A stretch of DNA of 64,000 nucleotides, from the NCBI RefSeq assembly GCF_900107675.1, contig NZ_FNRI01000003.1, forward strand, positions 343,709 to 407,708, in the 5' to 3' direction. The notes beneath the pieces are model-generated. The model ran no database searches. It was not told the origin of the DNA and was given only the letters and a program-made list of their open reading frames with translations. Origin of the DNA: Alistipes timonensis JC136 (GTDB lineage Bacteria > Bacteroidota > Bacteroidia > Bacteroidales > Rikenellaceae). The translations under genes were made by a program, and so were the position numbers. Shown piece after piece: positions 61,535 to 64,000 of the stretch; the stretch's first letter is position 1; each line of letters opens with the position of its first letter.

Positions 61535-62539
61535 TCATCCCCGCGACAGAGCGTCTATCTCGGTCAGTTCTTCGCTGGAAAAAGACGTGTTTTCCAGCGC
61601 CCGCAGGTTGTCCGCAATCTGGGCCGTCGAGCTGGCCCCGATGATGACCGACGTGACGCGCTTGTCGGACAACAGCCATGCCAACGCCATCTCAGCCAAT
61701 GTCTGGCCGCGTCGGCGGGCCAGGTCGTTCAGCCCCCGGATGCGGGCCAGCATGGCGTCGGTCAGCACGTCGCTCCGCAGCGAGCGGCCCTCGGCCATGC
61801 GCGAATCCTGCGGAATGCCGTTGAGGTAACGCCCCGTCAGTAGTCCCTGCGCCAGCGGCGAGAAGGCCACGAATCCCGAGCCCGATTCGGCGGCCAGCGA
61901 CAGCACCCCCGACGTTTCGGGTTCGCGGTTGAACAGGTTGTATTTGTCCTGGAAAAGCAGGCACGGCACGTCGCGCTCGGCCAGGTAACGGAACGCGAAA
62001 CGCTCCGCTTCGAGCGGGTAGCGCGACAACCCGGCGTAGAGTGCCTTGCCGCTGCGGACGATGTCGACCAATGCCTGAAGCGTCTCTTCGAGCGGCGTTT
62101 CGGGGTCGTAGCGGTGCGAATAGAAAACGTCCGCATAATCGAGTTTCATGCGCCGGAGGCTCTGGTCGAGGCTTGCCATGAGGTATTTGCGCGAACCCCA
62201 GTTGCCGTAGGGCCCCGGCCACATGTCGTATCCGGCCTTGGTGGCGATGAACATTTCGTCGCGGTAGGGGCGGAACGAACGTTCCATCAGGCGTCCGAAA
62301 TTCTCCTCGGCGGTTCCGTAGGCCGGGCCGTAGTTGTTCGCCAGGTCGAAGTACACGATCCCGTGGTCGAAGGCGTAGTGGGCCATCTCCTGCACGTTGG
62401 AGAAGGTCTGCTCGCTGCCGAAATTGTGCCACATGCCCAGCGACAGGGCCGGCAGTTGTACGCCGCTGCGTCCGGCGCGGCGGAAAATCATGCCGTTCTC
62501 GTAACGCGACGGCGACGGCTGGTAAACGGGTTCGATCAT
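61535..62539 (-). CDS. gpr: Aldo/keto reductase, L-glyceraldehyde-3-phosphate reductase type
   Basis: NADPH-dependent cytoplasmic reductase of 334 residues, similar in length and in many segments to E. coli YghZ/Gpr: LPALSLGMWHNFG, FDLANNYGPAYGTAEENFGR, TKAGYDMWPGPYG, FYSHRYDPETP and PLAQGLLTGRYLNG. The catalytic tetrad is present (Asp and Tyr in DLANNYG, Lys in TKAG, His in YSHR). It probably reduces reactive aldehydes such as methylglyoxal or L-glyceraldehyde-3-phosphate. A -7 element lies just upstream, so it can be transcribed apart from the SGNH gene. Confidence 0.92.
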   Translation of the reverse strand: MIEPVYQPSPSRYENGMIFRRAGRSGVQLPALSLGMWHNFGSEQTFSNVQEMAHYAFDHGIVYFDLANNYGPAYGTAEENFGRLMERSFRPYRDEMFIATKAGYDMWPGPYGNWGSRKYLMASLDQSLRRMKLDYADVFYSHRYDPETPLEETLQALVDIVRSGKALYAGLSRYPLEAERFAFRYLAERDVPCLLFQDKYNLFNREPETSGVLSLAAESGSGFVAFSPLAQGLLTGRYLNGIPQDSRMAEGRSLRSDVLTDAMLARIRGLNDLARRRGQTLAEMALAWLLSDKRVTSVIIGASSTAQIADNLRALENTSFSSEELTEIDALSRG

Positions 62540-62564
62540 AACTGTCCGATTTCAGGTTTCAAGA

Positions 62565-62572
62565 CAAAGATA
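62565..62572 (-). promoter_or_regulatory. -7 element for the aldo/keto reductase gene
   Basis: Reads TATCTTTG on the minus strand, exact match, 26 bases before the ATG. The -33 position would lie at the 3' end of the SGNH gene, with no clear TTTG. Confidence 0.5.
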
Positions 62573-62591
62573 CGATTTTTTTGCCGCGGTT

Positions 62592-63674
62592 CTATTCGAT
62601 GCCGTATTTCCGGAGTATGCGGGTGATTCGGGGCGTAAGCGTGTTCAGCATCCGTTCGAACCCGAGGTCCGTGGGGTGTACGCCGTCGACGGTCGCCTCG
62701 TGGTCGTCTCCCAAATCCATGCCGGGATTGATGAACCAGATGTTTTTGTCCGTTTCGAGGATTTTCTCCATCCCTTTCCGGGCAGCTTCCCGCTTGGCGT
62801 CTTCGAAAGCCCGTTTTTTCAGGTCGAAGTTTCCGCTTTCGCGCACCTCCGTCTGGAGGAAGATCAGCGGCGTCGTGGGATGGCTTTCGCGGATGCGCCG
62901 GACGAACCCTTCCAGCCGCTCGTCGATCTGTTGGGCCGACGGGTTCGAAAAGGTGTCGAACAGAAAGGCGTCGGCCCGGGTCTCCGCGGCGATGCGTGCG
63001 AAGAACGTATCGAGCTTGCACTGTCCGCTGGCCCCGAGGTTGATGAACCCGAATCCCAGAGTGCGGCCCAGGCGTGCGGTGTAGGTCATTCCCGGACGGC
63101 TTGCCGAGGTGCCGTGCGTGATGCTCGACCCGATCACCACGATCCGGTGGCGGAAGGGGTCGGGAGCGGCTTCCAACAGCGCCCCTTCGTCGGTTCCGAT
63201 TTCGAGGCCGGCGATCTCGTCGTACAGCGGGAGGTATAACAGACACTCCTTCATCGTCGTATTCATGTGCTCGACAATGGGGGCTTCGTGCTGCGTCCCG
63301 GATTTGTTCGGCACCCCGACCCCGGCGAACACCCATTTGCCGTCGCGGCGGATATAGAGGTCGAGTCCGCGCTGGGCGATGAGCGTCGAGTTGGCTCCGG
63401 GGAGTTTGTTGACGGTCGTCCACCGGGCGCGGATGTTGCGGCTGTCGGTGCGGAACACCACGGCCAGCCCCGTGGAGTAGCGGTAATATCGCGTGACCGT
63501 CGGGGTCAGCTCGGGGTAACGGGCTACGTCTATGCGCTGAAACGCCGGGCCGCCCGGCTGGGCTTTGTTGACGATCGTGAGATTTGCCGCATCCGTGTAT
63601 TTTACCGGAGCGTTTTCTGCGGCGGCCATTGCCGGCATCAGCAGGCAAAGGAGCAGGTATATCAGTCTTTTCAT
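62592..63674 (-). CDS. Secreted SGNH/GDSL-type hydrolase
   Basis: A 360-residue secreted esterase-like protein, signal peptide about 1-19. The N-terminal 150 residues form a beta-sandwich-like domain; the SGNH block I is VVIGSSITHGTSAS (near 175-188), the Gly block is INLGASGQ and the Asp/His block is DGVHPTDLGFE near the end. The substrate is probably an acylated glycan, as for related Bacteroidota enzymes, but this is inference. It overlaps the MFS gene by 4 bases, so a transport/hydrolysis pair may continue beyond the window. Confidence 0.85.
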   Translation of the reverse strand: MKRLIYLLLCLLMPAMAAAENAPVKYTDAANLTIVNKAQPGGPAFQRIDVARYPELTPTVTRYYRYSTGLAVVFRTDSRNIRARWTTVNKLPGANSTLIAQRGLDLYIRRDGKWVFAGVGVPNKSGTQHEAPIVEHMNTTMKECLLYLPLYDEIAGLEIGTDEGALLEAAPDPFRHRIVVIGSSITHGTSASRPGMTYTARLGRTLGFGFINLGASGQCKLDTFFARIAAETRADAFLFDTFSNPSAQQIDERLEGFVRRIRESHPTTPLIFLQTEVRESGNFDLKKRAFEDAKREAARKGMEKILETDKNIWFINPGMDLGDDHEATVDGVHPTDLGFERMLNTLTPRITRILRKYGIE

Positions 63675-64000
63675 GCTTCTGTATTTTGTTTTCGGTTCAG
63701 CAGGGGCAGTATGAACGATATCACAGACGCCGCGATCCAGAAGAATGCGACGGGTCCGAAGTCGTAGTGCCTGGCTCCGTCAGCCGTTACCGATATGTTC
63801 GCATCGATAAGCCATCCTGAGGCCACGTCCTGAATTCCTGCGGCACAGTAGGACGCCATTCCGACGATTCCCAGTGCGGCTCCCGTCGCCTTCCGGGGCA
63901 CGATATCCACGGCCATCAGCCCTCCGAGGAAGCAGATCAGCACGCCGATGGCTATTCCGAACAGCACCATCGAGAGTACGTTCACCCACATGGCATCTCC
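63671..64000 (-). CDS. MFS transporter, C-terminal fragment (cut by window edge)
   Basis: Only the last 109 residues are visible, containing about three membrane helices (LSMVLFGIAIGVLICFLGGL and others). The segments DIVPRKATGAALGIVGMASY and a GWLIDA loop resemble organophosphate:phosphate antiporter-type MFS proteins such as GlpT/UhpT relatives. The true start is outside the window. The gene ends with a 4-base overlap with the SGNH gene, indicating an operon. Confidence 0.75.
   Translation of the reverse strand, partial: GDAMWVNVLSMVLFGIAIGVLICFLGGLMAVDIVPRKATGAALGIVGMASYCAAGIQDVASGWLIDANISVTADGARHYDFGPVAFFWIAASVISFILPLLNRKQNTEA

Overview
The window reads as chromosomal DNA of a high-GC member of the Bacteroidota, most like Alistipes/Rikenellaceae. 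The evidence is two SusC/SusD pairs, many lipoproteins with a Cys lipobox followed by acidic residues, weak Shine-Dalgarno sequences, and Bacteroidetes-type promoters (TTTG, 19-21 bases, TAnnTTTG). The species cannot be named from sequence alone. No tRNA, rRNA, CRISPR array or insertion sequence was seen. No gene-free gap exceeds 300 bases; the largest are 46206-46493, 60424-60687, 29413-29653 and 58924-59128.

Layout. 14-1780: signal peptide peptidase SppA. 1855-26520, minus strand: polysaccharide utilization locus 1 (PUL1), a LacI-type regulator followed by 14 closely packed genes. In transcription order these are a VCBS/FG-GAP protein, an alpha/beta hydrolase esterase, a DapA/NanA-family aldolase, a sodium:solute symporter, a sulfatase, L-fucose isomerase, SusC, SusD, two DUF5017-type lipoproteins (one fused to a fimbrillin-like domain), two tandem sialidase-like propellers, a sialate O-acetylesterase family protein and a second VCBS protein. 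Divergent from the regulator on the plus strand are a mutarotase-like protein and a ribulokinase-family kinase (26636-29412). The LacI gene and these divergent genes share back-to-back promoters with one 16-bp palindromic operator; a near copy of that operator lies in front of the PUL1 operon.

29448-40837 is mostly housekeeping: QueD behind three tandem promoter/hairpin repeats, DNA polymerase I, an outer-membrane barrel receptor, a nitroreductase, a HAD hydrolase, a membrane protein with an atypical ABC ATPase, RdgB, a Gfo/Idh/MocA oxidoreductase and FolE. A hybrid histidine kinase follows (40896-43214).

43368-58923 is PUL2: a membrane-anchored propeller/LuxR-HTH regulator divergent from SusC, SusD, two surface lipoproteins, a GH128-like endoglucanase, a GH2 enzyme and a GH5 enzyme. 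The enzyme set suggests a beta-glucan, probably beta-1,3-linked. The right end holds a DUF4136 lipoprotein and a small barrel protein, a methyltransferase, an aldo/keto reductase (Gpr/YghZ type), an SGNH hydrolase and the C-terminal end of an MFS transporter cut by the window edge.

How the genes work together. In PUL1, surface proteins would capture and deacetylate, desulfate and cleave a decorated glycan, SusCD would import fragments, the symporter would take sugar across the inner membrane, and FucI, the kinase and the aldolase would feed it to metabolism. PUL1 has no recognisable classical glycoside hydrolase or polysaccharide lyase, so its backbone-cleaving activity must lie in the propeller proteins or outside the window. 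PUL2 is a conventional glucan system except for its one-component transmembrane regulator, which carries a 9-G tract in its coding sequence.
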